Source: Flavobacterium sp. M31R6 (GTDB taxonomy: Bacteria > Bacteroidota > Bacteroidia > Flavobacteriales > Flavobacteriaceae). From it: DNA of 64,000 nucleotides. Position 1 is the first letter of the stretch. Every line of letters starts with the position of its first letter. Below the pieces are notes generated by a model. It was not told the DNA's origin. It searched no databases and saw nothing but the letters and a program-made list of their open reading frames with translations. Below are positions 47,356 through 54,878 of the stretch, in pieces. Location of the stretch: NCBI RefSeq assembly GCF_013284035.1, contig NZ_CP054141.1, positions 1,550,001-1,614,000 of the forward strand, given 5' to 3'. The translations under genes and the position numbers were made by a program.

Positions 47356-49623
47356 ATGGCTTTTGATATTGAAATGATAAAAAAAGTGTACGCCAACATG
47401 AAAACTCGTGTTGATGCAGCACGCGAAATAGTTGGTCGCCCGCTTACTTTAACGGAGAAGATTTTGTACAGTCACCTTTGGGATGGGACTGTTAAACAAG
47501 CTTACGGAAGAGGAGTTGATTATGTTGATTTTGCTCCAGACAGAGTTGCTTGTCAAGATGCAACAGCTCAAATGGCATTGCTGCAATTTATGCATGCAGG
47601 AAAGAAAACAGTTGCAGTACCAACTACTGTTCACTGTGATCACTTGATTTTAGCTAAAAACGGTGCTAAATCTGATTTAGCGGTAGCAAATACTCAATCT
47701 AAAGAAGTTTTTGATTTTCTATCATCAGTTTCTAATAAATATGGAATTGGTTTCTGGAAACCGGGATCTGGAATTATTCATCAAATTGTTTTAGAAAACT
47801 ACGCTTTCCCAGGCGGAATGATGATCGGTACCGATTCACATACTGTAAATGCAGGTGGGTTGGGAATGTTGGCTATCGGTGTTGGTGGTGCAGATGCTGT
47901 GGACGTAATGTCTGGAATGTCTTGGGAGCTGAAATTTCCTAAATTAATTGGAGTGAAATTGACTGGAAAATTATCGGGTTGGACAGCTCCAAAAGACGTT
48001 ATCCTAAAAGTAGCCGATATTCTTACCGTAAAAGGCGGAACTGGAGCTATCGTAGAATATTTTGGGGAAGGAGCAACTTCAATGTCTTGTACAGGAAAAG
48101 GAACTATCTGTAATATGGGGGCCGAAATTGGTGCCACAACATCTACATTTGGTTATGATGATTCTATGCGCAGGTATTTAACGGCTACAGATCGTCAGGA
48201 TGTGGTTGATGCTGCCGATAAAGTAGCTTCTTACTTGACTGCCGATCCAGAAGTTTATGCTAATCCGGAACAATATTTTGACCAACTTATTGAAATCAAC
48301 TTATCAGAATTAGAACCACATATCAACGGGCCTTTCACGCCAGACCGCGGAACTCCAGTTTCAAAAATGAAAGCGGAAGCTGCTGCAAATGGATGGCCAA
48401 TAAAAATTGAGTGGGGATTAATTGGTTCTTGTACCAACTCTTCTTACGAAGACATGGCTCGTGCAGCATCAATCGTAAATCAGGCTGTTGAACACGGAAT
48501 TACCCCAAAAGCGGAGTTCGGAATCAATCCAGGATCGGAACAAATTCGTTACACTATTGAAAGAGATGGTATCATAGCCACTTTCGAAAAAATGGGAACC
48601 AAAGTATTCACCAATGCTTGTGGACCATGTATCGGACAATGGGATAGAGCAGGAGCAGATAAAGAAGAGAAAAACACTATCGTGCATTCATTCAACCGTA
48701 ATTTCTCCAAAAGAGCAGATGGTAACCCAAATACGCACGCTTTTGTAACTTCGCCAGAAATGGTCGCTGCATTGGCTATTTCAGGAAGATTGGATTTCAA
48801 TCCATTGACAGATACTTTAATGAATGATAATGGAGAAGCTGTAAAATTAACCGCTCCGTTTGGTGACGAATTACCAAAAAGAGGTTTTGATGTTGAAGAT
48901 GCAGGTTTTCAAGCACCGGCCGAAGACGGATCAAGCGTTAAGATTGTAGTAAGCGAAACTTCAGATCGTTTACAGTTATTGGCACCTTTTGATCCATGGG
49001 ACGGTAAAAACATTACTGGTGCTAAATTACTAATCAAAGCTTTCGGAAAATGTACTACAGATCACATCTCTATGGCAGGACCATGGTTGCGTTTCCGTGG
49101 ACATTTAGATAATATTTCTAACAATATGCTGATTGGTGCTGTCAATGCATTCAACCAAACTGCAAATTCTGTTAAAAACCAATTGACTGGTGCTTATGAG
49201 GCAGTTCCTGCTGTAGCTCGTGCCTACAAAGCAGCCGGAATACCTTCTATTGTTGTGGGAGATCACAACTATGGTGAAGGTTCTTCTCGCGAGCATGCGG
49301 CTATGGAGCCTCGTTTCTTGGGCGTAAAAGCAGTGTTGGTAAAATCATTTGCCCGTATCCACGAAACGAATCTTAAAAAACAAGGTCTGTTAGGATTGAC
49401 ATTTGCCAACGAAGCCGATTATGACAAAATCCAAGAGGATGACACGATCAACTTCACTGATTTGGTTGATTTCGCTCCAGGAAAACCTTTGAGTATAGAA
49501 TTCGTTCACGCCGACGGAAGCAAAGATATCATCTTGGCTAACCATACTTATAATGCAAGTCAAATAGGTTGGTTTGTTGCAGGTTCTGCATTGAACCTAA
49601 TTGCGGCTGAAGCTAACGCATAA
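47356..49623 (+). CDS. Aconitate hydratase, mitochondrial/AcnA type
   Basis: 755 residues, the size of the mitochondrial-type aconitase. Cys ligands of the 4Fe-4S cluster are in [17 protein letters not shown] and [12 protein letters not shown]; substrate-site segments [18 protein letters not shown] and [18 protein letters not shown] are present. It runs in the TCA cycle. It follows the class-different AcnB in the same orientation, separated by two repeats, so each is likely transcribed alone. Confidence 0.95.
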   Translation: MAFDIEMIKKVYANMKTRVDAAREIVGRPLTLTEKILYSHLWDGTVKQAYGRGVDYVDFAPDRVACQDATAQMALLQFMHAGKKTVAVPTTVHCDHLILAKNGAKSDLAVANTQSKEVFDFLSSVSNKYGIGFWKPGSGIIHQIVLENYAFPGGMMIGTDSHTVNAGGLGMLAIGVGGADAVDVMSGMSWELKFPKLIGVKLTGKLSGWTAPKDVILKVADILTVKGGTGAIVEYFGEGATSMSCTGKGTICNMGAEIGATTSTFGYDDSMRRYLTATDRQDVVDAADKVASYLTADPEVYANPEQYFDQLIEINLSELEPHINGPFTPDRGTPVSKMKAEAAANGWPIKIEWGLIGSCTNSSYEDMARAASIVNQAVEHGITPKAEFGINPGSEQIRYTIERDGIIATFEKMGTKVFTNACGPCIGQWDRAGADKEEKNTIVHSFNRNFSKRADGNPNTHAFVTSPEMVAALAISGRLDFNPLTDTLMNDNGEAVKLTAPFGDELPKRGFDVEDAGFQAPAEDGSSVKIVVSETSDRLQLLAPFDPWDGKNITGAKLLIKAFGKCTTDHISMAGPWLRFRGHLDNISNNMLIGAVNAFNQTANSVKNQLTGAYEAVPAVARAYKAAGIPSIVVGDHNYGEGSSREHAAMEPRFLGVKAVLVKSFARIHETNLKKQGLLGLTFANEADYDKIQEDDTINFTDLVDFAPGKPLSIEFVHADGSKDIILANHTYNASQIGWFVAGSALNLIAAEANA

Positions 49624-49641
49624 GTTTTTAAAAATTCAAAT

Positions 49642-49674
49642 AAAAAAACTCTCAAGGCAACTTGGGAGTTTTTT
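49642..49674 (+). terminator. Terminator after the second aconitase gene
   Basis: AAAAAAACTCTCAAG-GCAA-CTTGGGAGTTTTTT hairpin. Confidence 0.85.
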
Positions 49675-49698
49675 GTTTAGGCACCGTAAATGTAATAA

Positions 49699-49840
49699 GG
49701 AGCTAATCCTGCTGTCATTTCAAGCTTGTTCATATCCTTGTTTTTTTATTACTATAAAAGGAGCTTCCGTTGGTCGCTCTTTTATAGCAATAAAAAAATA
49801 CAAGTCTATTTTACAAGGCTTTGCATTCCCATCAGGGCTA
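49699..49840 (+). repeat. Structured interspersed repeat, family II, copy 3
   Basis: Begins GGAGCTAATCCTGCTGTCAT and ends TGCATTCCCATCAGGGCTAG. The internal stem TTTTTTTATT..CTATAAAAG / CTTTTATAG..AATAAAAAAA is much longer than in copies 1 and 2 and caps at GCTTCCGTTGGTCGC. The strongest of the three internal hairpins. Confidence 0.6.
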
Positions 49841-49963
49841 GGGCATTCGTTTTCATAATGATATTTTTGTTTTGATTTGGCCAACATCAGTTTGTGGAAA
49901 ACCTAAAAAGAAGCATCGATAGGCACTGATAGCGGATTTGTAATCCGTGTCGACTCCTCCTCT

Positions 49964-50027
49964 GGCGCTCGTTTGCAACGAGTGCCTACTTATATTAATA
50001 GATAAAATGTAGCGTTTGCAACGCGGC
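49964..50027 (+). repeat. REP unit, duplicated copy
   Basis: Hairpin 1 at 49964-49986 (GGCGCTCGTT/AACGAGTGCC), TACTTATATTAATAG linker and hairpin 2 GCGTTTGCAACGC at 50012-50024. Confidence 0.85.
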
Positions 50028-50104
50028 TCATTAAATATATTACCATAATGGTTCAACTTTTAAGTTACAAAATACAGTGTTATCTTCTTCATAATTTCTC
50101 CTCT

Positions 50105-50168
50105 GGCGCTCGTTTGCAACGAGTGCCTACTTATATTAATAGATAAAATGTAGCGTTTGCAACGCGGC
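50105..50168 (+). repeat. REP unit downstream of the transposase
   Basis: Same two-hairpin unit as at 49964, 12 bases beyond the end of the transposase gene. Confidence 0.85.
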
Positions 50169-50180
50169 TCATTAAATATA

Positions 50181-50735
50181 TTACCATAATGGTTCAACTT
50201 TTAAGTTACAAAATACAGTGTTATCTTCTTCATAATTTCTATAACTACTATTTACATAATCTCTTTCATGAAAAACAATTTCTGCTTCAACTGGATTATA
50301 ATGTATGTATTTTACACGTTGTTCCATTTTTTCTAAAGTATCTAAAATAACGGGATGAAAACCATCTTTCCATAATTTATAATTCTTAGCTCTTCCTGAT
50401 TTTTGAGCTTCAAAACTAAATTTTCGTAACAACCATTCTCGTCTACTTTCTGGATGTTCTTGTATTGCTACTATTAATTTTTTAGAGGTATACTTCTTAA
50501 AATCACGTATCACATTTTGCAACTCCCCATCAAATGCAGAAACTATTAAATGAATATGACTTGTCATATAGACATAGGCATGTACGCTCAATCCTTTTTC
50601 CTTGATACAATAATTCAAAGATTCATCTAAGATATTGCAATAAACGGGACGTACAAACAAATCAACCCAATCAACAACAGTAATAGTAATAAAAGTGGGC
50701 ACTGTACTATCTATAACTTTGTACTTCTCAGACAT
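50181..50735 (-). CDS. REP-associated tyrosine transposase (RAYT)
   Basis: 184 residues, a Y1 HUH transposase of the TnpA_REP kind. The metal site is the HxH of YMTSHIHLIV, and the catalytic Tyr is in RVKYIHYNPVEAEIV. KLWKDGFHPVILDTLEKMEQR precedes it, a RAYT hallmark. Such enzymes cut single-stranded DNA at REP hairpins and are thought to spread REPs through the genome. The gene is intact; a 60-base copy of its 3' end remains at 50040-50099. Confidence 0.93.
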   Translation of the reverse strand: MSEKYKVIDSTVPTFITITVVDWVDLFVRPVYCNILDESLNYCIKEKGLSVHAYVYMTSHIHLIVSAFDGELQNVIRDFKKYTSKKLIVAIQEHPESRREWLLRKFSFEAQKSGRAKNYKLWKDGFHPVILDTLEKMEQRVKYIHYNPVEAEIVFHERDYVNSSYRNYEEDNTVFCNLKVEPLW

Positions 50736-50822
50736 TCTTTTTTTTCAAATATATTGATTTTAAAAGAAAAGCAATAAAAAAAACAGGAATATACTTGTTT
50801 AAAGTTGCTCCTGTTTTAGTTA

Positions 50823-50888
50823 ACCGCGTTGCAAACGCTACGAGTTGTTTTTACAAGTTAAGTAGGCACTCGTTGCAAACGAGCGCCA
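50823..50888 (-). repeat. REP unit upstream of the transposase (inverted)
   Basis: Same two hairpins as the downstream units but on the other strand, with a different linker. Its outer end fuses with the truncated gene at 50890. Confidence 0.85.
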
Positions 50889-51139
50889 GTGGGGGTTACA
50901 GCTTTGTCATAAATTAATTTTAATGCATCTATTTGAAGCGTATTAAATCTAGAAAATTTAATTTCAGATCTCTTTAATTCATTTTTAAACTTTTCAATTT
51001 TATTAGAAACATAGATTGCTTGTAAAATTTGAAACAGAACTGTTGTCACAAAAAATCCTATCAATAGATATATATGGCTCGATGAATAATCTGAGAAATA
51101 TTTTTCAAGTAATTGTTCTAAATCGTCTTTTGAAATCAT
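50858..51139 (-). pseudogene. Small membrane-protein gene truncated by the REP/RAYT element
   Basis: The 93-codon frame starts MISKDDLEQLLEKYFSDYSS, has one membrane helix (HIYLLIGFFVTTVLFQILQA) and a helical stretch ending LQIDALKLIYDKAV. From there the last ~14 codons (TPTGARLQRVPT) are read from the REP sequence, so the native C-terminus is lost. The family is unrecognised; similar one-helix proteins of ~150-200 residues are common hypotheticals. Its start lies at the boundary of the cassette-like region at 51157, so it may itself have been a cassette gene. Confidence 0.65.
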
Positions 51140-51156
51140 ATTGTGTGGTGTAATGT

Positions 51157-51292
51157 CTGCTAATGTTCTGGAACTACAGCGGGTTTGGGACTAAATTAAG
51201 CCCGTTATTCGGATTTACCAAATCTTTCAAATACAAAACCAATTTCAAATTAAGCCTTATACCCAAATTGCTTGTAGCATGTGTTGTGCGAT
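51157..51292 (-). other. attC-like recombination site after the DUF2971 gene
   Basis: On the minus strand it begins ATCGCACAAC two bases after the DUF2971 stop codon. A long imperfect palindrome follows: CTACAAG..TTTGGG..TAA pairs with TTA..CCCAAA..CTGTAG, with several unpaired bases. It ends CCAGAACATTAGCAG at the start of the neighbouring gene's leader. Length about 136 bases, within the range of integron attC sites. Confidence 0.5.
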
Positions 51293-51294
51293 GT

Positions 51295-52251
51295 TTAAAT
51301 TTCTTCGAAGTCTAACTTATAATTACCTGTTAGTTTTGTTTGAAAAACTGGTAAATTTTTCTTTTTACAAATTTCAATAATTTCATTCTTATGGTTTTCT
51401 GATATTTTGTAACCAAGAAAAACTTTAGTTTGACAGTTCATTGGATAATTTTGCCTAAGAAATGAAGCTCCAAAATTTATTATAAATCTCCATTCTTTTT
51501 CATATTCCCAATTTTTTGATTTTGTACTACCCGATAATAACGGATATAAATTATTCCATTCAGTTCCATTTATTGACTTTAGTAAATGCGGTGTAGAATT
51601 ATAAACTTCATCTTGGTAAAGAATTGGAAATAAAATTCTTCTTCTTATATCGGATTTGTTCCACCGATCAATATCGTATTCAATGCAAAATCCACGGTGA
51701 GAATCTGAATAATGACTCCACATAAGAAACTGATTGTTTTCTTCACAAAACGAACTTACCTTCATTGAATCTTGAATGAATTCAAGTTTCTCTGAACTAA
51801 GTCTTTGGTTGTTTTTTGCCACATATTCTGAAATGAAGTTGAAAAATGTATCAAATTTTAAATCAGAATATTGGTTTTCTTTCATTAAAGCTTTACCAAT
51901 TATTTCAAACGGATCATCACTTTCTTTTGCTTTTTCGATTATTTCTTGACTAACTTGAATTTTACTTTTCATCATTTCAAGGAATTCATTCATATGCTTT
52001 TTAGTTATAGCATTGTTTAGCGCTTTGAAATCAATGTTTTCATAAAATTCATAAGGGTCATTATAATCGTTTGGGCTATTTAGCCAAACTGTATCTTCTA
52101 CAAGGTTATTAAGAGAATATTCGTTTATAGGTCTATACTTATAGAGTTTTGATGGTATATTTTGATTTTTTAGAATTTGAGCTTTTTCAATATTAGCTAT
52201 GTTTTCATCACAAGATTCTATTAATTGCCTGAATTCGTATTTCCAATTCAT
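51295..52251 (-). CDS. DUF2971 family protein
   Basis: 318 residues. The DUF2971 signature is clear: KLYKYRPINEYSLNNL, WLNSPNDYNDPYEFYE, then SSFCEENNQFLMWSHYSDSHRGFCIEYD, and YEKEWRFIINFG near the end. The family is widespread, often in accessory or defence regions, and its biochemical role is not established. Start MNWKYEFRQLIES is supported by a short leader. It is flanked by 10-base complementary sequences and an attC-like structure, as a gene cassette would be. Confidence 0.85.
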   Translation of the reverse strand: MNWKYEFRQLIESCDENIANIEKAQILKNQNIPSKLYKYRPINEYSLNNLVEDTVWLNSPNDYNDPYEFYENIDFKALNNAITKKHMNEFLEMMKSKIQVSQEIIEKAKESDDPFEIIGKALMKENQYSDLKFDTFFNFISEYVAKNNQRLSSEKLEFIQDSMKVSSFCEENNQFLMWSHYSDSHRGFCIEYDIDRWNKSDIRRRILFPILYQDEVYNSTPHLLKSINGTEWNNLYPLLSGSTKSKNWEYEKEWRFIINFGASFLRQNYPMNCQTKVFLGYKISENHKNEIIEICKKKNLPVFQTKLTGNYKLDFEEI

Positions 52252-52276
52252 GATTTATTCTCGAGGGTTTATAAAT

Positions 52277-52286
52277 ATCGCACAAC
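52277..52286 (-). other. Cassette core site upstream of DUF2971
   Basis: GTTGTGCGAT on the minus strand, exactly complementary to ATCGCACAAC just after the gene's stop. It resembles the integron core GTTRRRY except for one base. Confidence 0.5.
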
Positions 52287-52405
52287 TTATTCATATGTGT
52301 AACTCAATCATACATATTCGCCCAAAAGGGAGTGTATAAATGTGATATAATACACACTTTTTATAAAACCAAATATAGTTGATTTCCTCATAATTCCAAT
52401 TCGTT

Positions 52406-52768
52406 TTATTTTTTAATCAACTCCCTCATAGTCTCCATCTGGATTTCCATTTTTTGTATGATGGCCTCTTTCTGGGCAAGTTCTTCTTTTAAGGCTTTTT
52501 CGCGAATGGTTTCAAAACGATAGGGCAGGTATTCACCCAATTGAGCGATAAAATTGTGTTTCAATGCCAAGCTTAGTTTCCATAAAACGGCAAACTGCAG
52601 CGTATCTCTTTTGCAATAGGCTGTCAGTCCTTTGGGGCGTATGTTCAGTGCTCTGGCTACATCTGCTTTGGTTACAAGCTGCTGCGAAATATGGTAATTG
52701 ATAAAATTCCCCACCTGCGGGTACTGATCGCCCCTGTCGAGGCTGTGTTTTTTATTGTTGTCTGTCAT
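52406..52768 (-). CDS. Small HTH DNA-binding protein with coiled-coil tail
   Basis: 120 residues. Residues 20-75 (VGNFINYHISQQLVTKADVARALNIRPKGLTAYCKRDTLQFAVLWKLSLAL, in parts) look like an XRE-like helix-turn-helix: KADVARALNIRPKGLTAYCK is the recognition region. The C-terminal 35 residues are a charged coiled coil (EELAQKEAIIQKMEIQMETM). It is a probable repressor. Its upstream region is a G-rich repeat array (52800-53056). The DNA is richer in GC than the neighbours. Confidence 0.65.
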   Translation of the reverse strand: MTDNNKKHSLDRGDQYPQVGNFINYHISQQLVTKADVARALNIRPKGLTAYCKRDTLQFAVLWKLSLALKHNFIAQLGEYLPYRFETIREKALKEELAQKEAIIQKMEIQMETMRELIKK

Positions 52769-52799
52769 AATAGTTTTTTTTTAAATAGTTTATACCCAA

Positions 52800-53056
52800 T
52801 AAAAGTGATCAAACCACCCCATTATACACCCCTATGCTCCATAAAAGCAGTACCGATACTATTATTTATAGGGTGTATGGGTACTATAAAGTAGGGGTCT
52901 TGCTCCATTAAAAGAGGGGCTATACTCCCTAAAGGAGGGAGGTTTGACCCTTATTTGTAGGGGGCTAAGGGTGTTTTTGTGGGTGCATTAGTAACCAAAA
53001 GCACCCCTATTAGACTAGAAAACAAGCCCCATAGGTCGTTTTTTGATTCACTATTT
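52800..53056. repeat. G/C-run repeat array upstream of the HTH gene
   Basis: Many short runs of three to five G or C, e.g. CACCCCATTATACACCCC, TAGGGTGTATGGGTACT, TAGGGGTCTTGCTCC, GAGGGGCTATACTCCC, GGAGGGAGG, TAGGGGGCTAAGGG. ATACACCCCTAT and ATAGGGTGTAT are inverted partners; TGCTCCATAAAAG and TGCTCCATTAAAAG are direct repeats. It fills the 342-base gap. Confidence 0.6.
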
Positions 53057-53061
53057 TCGGT

Positions 53062-53088
53062 AAAAAAAGCCCCATAGCATAATGGGGC
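53062..53088 (-). terminator. Terminator of the 165-residue gene
   Basis: On the minus strand GCCCCATT-ATGCT-ATGGGGC followed by seven T. Confidence 0.9.
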
Positions 53089-53110
53089 CAGTTTAGCATT
53101 GCAACGGTTG

Positions 53111-53608
53111 TTATTGCACGGGTACAGGAGGTGCTGCAGTAGTTCCTGTACTGCTATTGTTTGGGAAACGTTTTTTGAGTTGATCGACTATGCTGTCGGC
53201 ACCCTGAACTCCGGCATCGGCTGCCGAACCAAAGGTTTTGTACAGCGCGAGTGCCACACTGTAGGCTTCACTTCCTGCTAGCATTTTAGTGTCTTCAATG
53301 CGCTCACAAAGCTGGTTTGCCAATCCCGAGATTTCATCCAGTTGCGTAAAAAGTGTTAAATCACTTTGCATATTCGCCACCGAAAGATAGGAAGGAACAA
53401 GCGTTGGATTGTTTACCGCCGCATTAATGGCATCTTCGGTAAACGCCTTGTTACTGACATCAATAGTGATTAATGATTTTCTCTCATCGGCAGTTAAACC
53501 CACCAAAAAAGGAAGATTGGTTAGAATAGTTTGGAAAGCGGCTTTGACTGCCGTTACCTGTGCTGCCGTAGCAGTAGCGTTTACGCGATTGTTAAGCAAA
53601 TTTGACAT
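53111..53608 (-). CDS. Unrecognised 165-residue helical protein
   Basis: No signal peptide, no membrane helix. Sequence is Ala/Leu-rich and mostly helical: ATATAAQVTAVKAAFQTILTN, FLVGLTADERKSLITIDVSN, ISGLANQLCERIEDTKMLAG, AYSVALALYKTFGSAAD, then a disordered Ser/Thr/Pro tail (SSTGTTAAPPVPVQ). One Cys. No family was recognised. Upstream is its own space and downstream its own terminator, so it is monocistronic. Its base composition is richer in GC than the surroundings, suggesting transfer with the HTH gene. Confidence 0.6.
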   Translation of the reverse strand: MSNLLNNRVNATATAAQVTAVKAAFQTILTNLPFLVGLTADERKSLITIDVSNKAFTEDAINAAVNNPTLVPSYLSVANMQSDLTLFTQLDEISGLANQLCERIEDTKMLAGSEAYSVALALYKTFGSAADAGVQGADSIVDQLKKRFPNNSSTGTTAAPPVPVQ

Positions 53609-53793
53609 AAATAGTTTTTTATTGGTTATTGTAATAATAGATTACAAAATCAAAACTAAACTATTTTTGCTTTTTTGCATAGCTTTTTTCTTTCTTTATT
53701 TTTGTATTTTGTTAAAAATATAAGTAAAGAGCTACTGGTTAGTTTTAAAGTTGTAGGGTTTTTATCATTGTAGTTGGGTTTGCAAGTCAAATT

Positions 53794-53840
53794 CTCGCAA
53801 AGACGCAAAGAAACTGCCTTAACCTTTGCGTCTTTGCGAG
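53794..53840. repeat. Perfect 17-bp CTTTGCG-type hairpin
   Basis: CTCGCAAAGACGCAAAG, a 13-base loop, then its exact complement. It is related by the CTTTGCG core to 8363-8421. Confidence 0.8.
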
Positions 53841-53865
53841 AGTTTATTTAAATATCCTGCTTTTC

Positions 53866-54013
53866 ACAATAGTAGAGGAGAGATTTCCACAAGAAGCTCG
53901 GCAAATGTATCTTACTATAAAAAAATGTTTGGAGTAAACGGAACAGAATTTTAAAAGCTTATGCCTCGGAATGGTTGAAATTAAATGATGAAATCGTATC
54001 TTTATTGAAATAA
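53866..54013 (+). pseudogene. Possible gene remnant upstream of the hemolysin III gene
   Basis: One frame reads TIVEERFPQEARQMYLTIKK and then stops; another frame reads RILKAYASEWLKLNDEIVSL and ends with TAA at 54013. Together they look like one frameshifted helical C-terminus. The family is unknown and the evidence is only protein-like composition. Confidence 0.3.
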
Positions 54014-54034
54014 AAACTATTAAATCAGACTGTA

Positions 54035-54667
54035 ATGGAAGTAAGAATACAAACGCGCAACGAAGAATTAGCCAATGGAATTTCACATGCTCTTGGTGTG
54101 CTTTTTTGTTTAATCGGAATGCCGTTCCTTCTTATGAAATCAAGCGGACAGCACAATTTAATTACCGAATCTTCCGTTATTGTTTTTGGAATAGGAATGT
54201 TATTGGTGTATTCATTTTCGTCTTTGTATCATTTGGCACAAAAAGAGAAAACGAAACAGTTGCTTAAAATTGCAGATCACATCAGTATTTACTATCTAAT
54301 TGCCGGAACCTACTCACCATTGATGGTTATTTATTTGAATAAAGAAACGGCTTTGGTTTTTCTGGGAATAATGTGGTCAATAGTTTTGCTGGGAACTTTT
54401 TTTAAGATTTTTTACGTTGATCGTTTTAAGTTTCTTTCTGTTTTGTTTTATTTATTGATGGGATGGATGATTGTTTTTGTGATAAAGCCTTTGTGGGGAG
54501 TGATTCCTTTACCGGTATTTTTGTGGATACTTGCCGGAGGATTGAGTTATACTGTAGGCGTTTATTTTTATGTAAAAGGGCATAAAAACTACTTTCATAC
54601 TGTTTGGCATTTCTTTGTGCTTTTAGGTACTGTTTTTCACTATGTAGCTATTTTGGAAAGTTTGTAA
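54035..54667 (+). CDS. Hemolysin III / YqfA-type membrane protein
   Basis: 210 residues with seven predicted membrane helices. The PAQR-like pattern is visible: NEELANGISHALGVLFCLIG, SFSSLYHL with His, DHISIYYLIAGTYSPL with Asp/His and the C-terminal HTVWHFFVLLGTVFHY with conserved His. The conserved acidic and His residues suggest a zinc site. Family members are poorly defined; the hemolysin name reflects a Bacillus homologue. It is monocistronic. Confidence 0.9.
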   Translation: MEVRIQTRNEELANGISHALGVLFCLIGMPFLLMKSSGQHNLITESSVIVFGIGMLLVYSFSSLYHLAQKEKTKQLLKIADHISIYYLIAGTYSPLMVIYLNKETALVFLGIMWSIVLLGTFFKIFYVDRFKFLSVLFYLLMGWMIVFVIKPLWGVIPLPVFLWILAGGLSYTVGVYFYVKGHKNYFHTVWHFFVLLGTVFHYVAILESL

Positions 54668-54765
54668 ACTGTTTTAATAATTAACATTATCAACTGCTAA
54701 GAAGATTATTGTAACATTTTTTTAAATTTTAGTAATCCTTTAACTTTCAAATCTAACAAATAACT

Positions 54766-54773
54766 TATATTTG
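54766..54773 (+). promoter_or_regulatory. Minus-7 element of the LysM-NlpC gene
   Basis: TATATTTG, 106 bases before the ATG at 54879. A long leader is implied. Confidence 0.5.
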
Positions 54774-54878
54774 TAAATCTCGATAAAAATCTCTTTTTGA
54801 GGGATGAAATACGATAAAATTCAATAAATTACCTCGAAATCGTACGTATTGAAAAAAATGAGGTAAAAAAATACAAGT

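Larger units (their letters stand above)
49957..50240 (+). repeat. Perfect 141-bp tandem duplication
   Basis: 49957-50099 and 50098-50240 are identical over 143 bases. Each copy contains a REP unit and the last 60 bases of the RAYT coding region, so the left copy is a non-functional 3' fragment of the transposase gene. Confidence 0.95.
49964..50888 (-). mobile_element. RAYT element: REP-associated transposase between inverted REP units
   Basis: One transposase gene (50181-50735) lies between REP units of opposite orientation: two downstream (49964-50027, 50105-50168) and one upstream (50823-50888). Each unit has a GGCGCTCGTT/AACGAGTGCC hairpin, TACTTA, a variable linker and a second hairpin GCGTTTGCAACGC. 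This arrangement is that of the RAYT/REP system of IS200-like Y1 transposases. A further hairpin CGGATT-TGT-AATCCG lies at about 49933. Confidence 0.85.

Noticed and set aside
49853..50056. 67-codon minus-strand frame over the REP duplication
   Set aside because: It is read through REP hairpins and a copy of the RAYT 3' end; not a gene.
52800..53056. CRISPR array
   Set aside because: The G-run units vary in length and spacing, with no constant repeat and no cas gene in the window.
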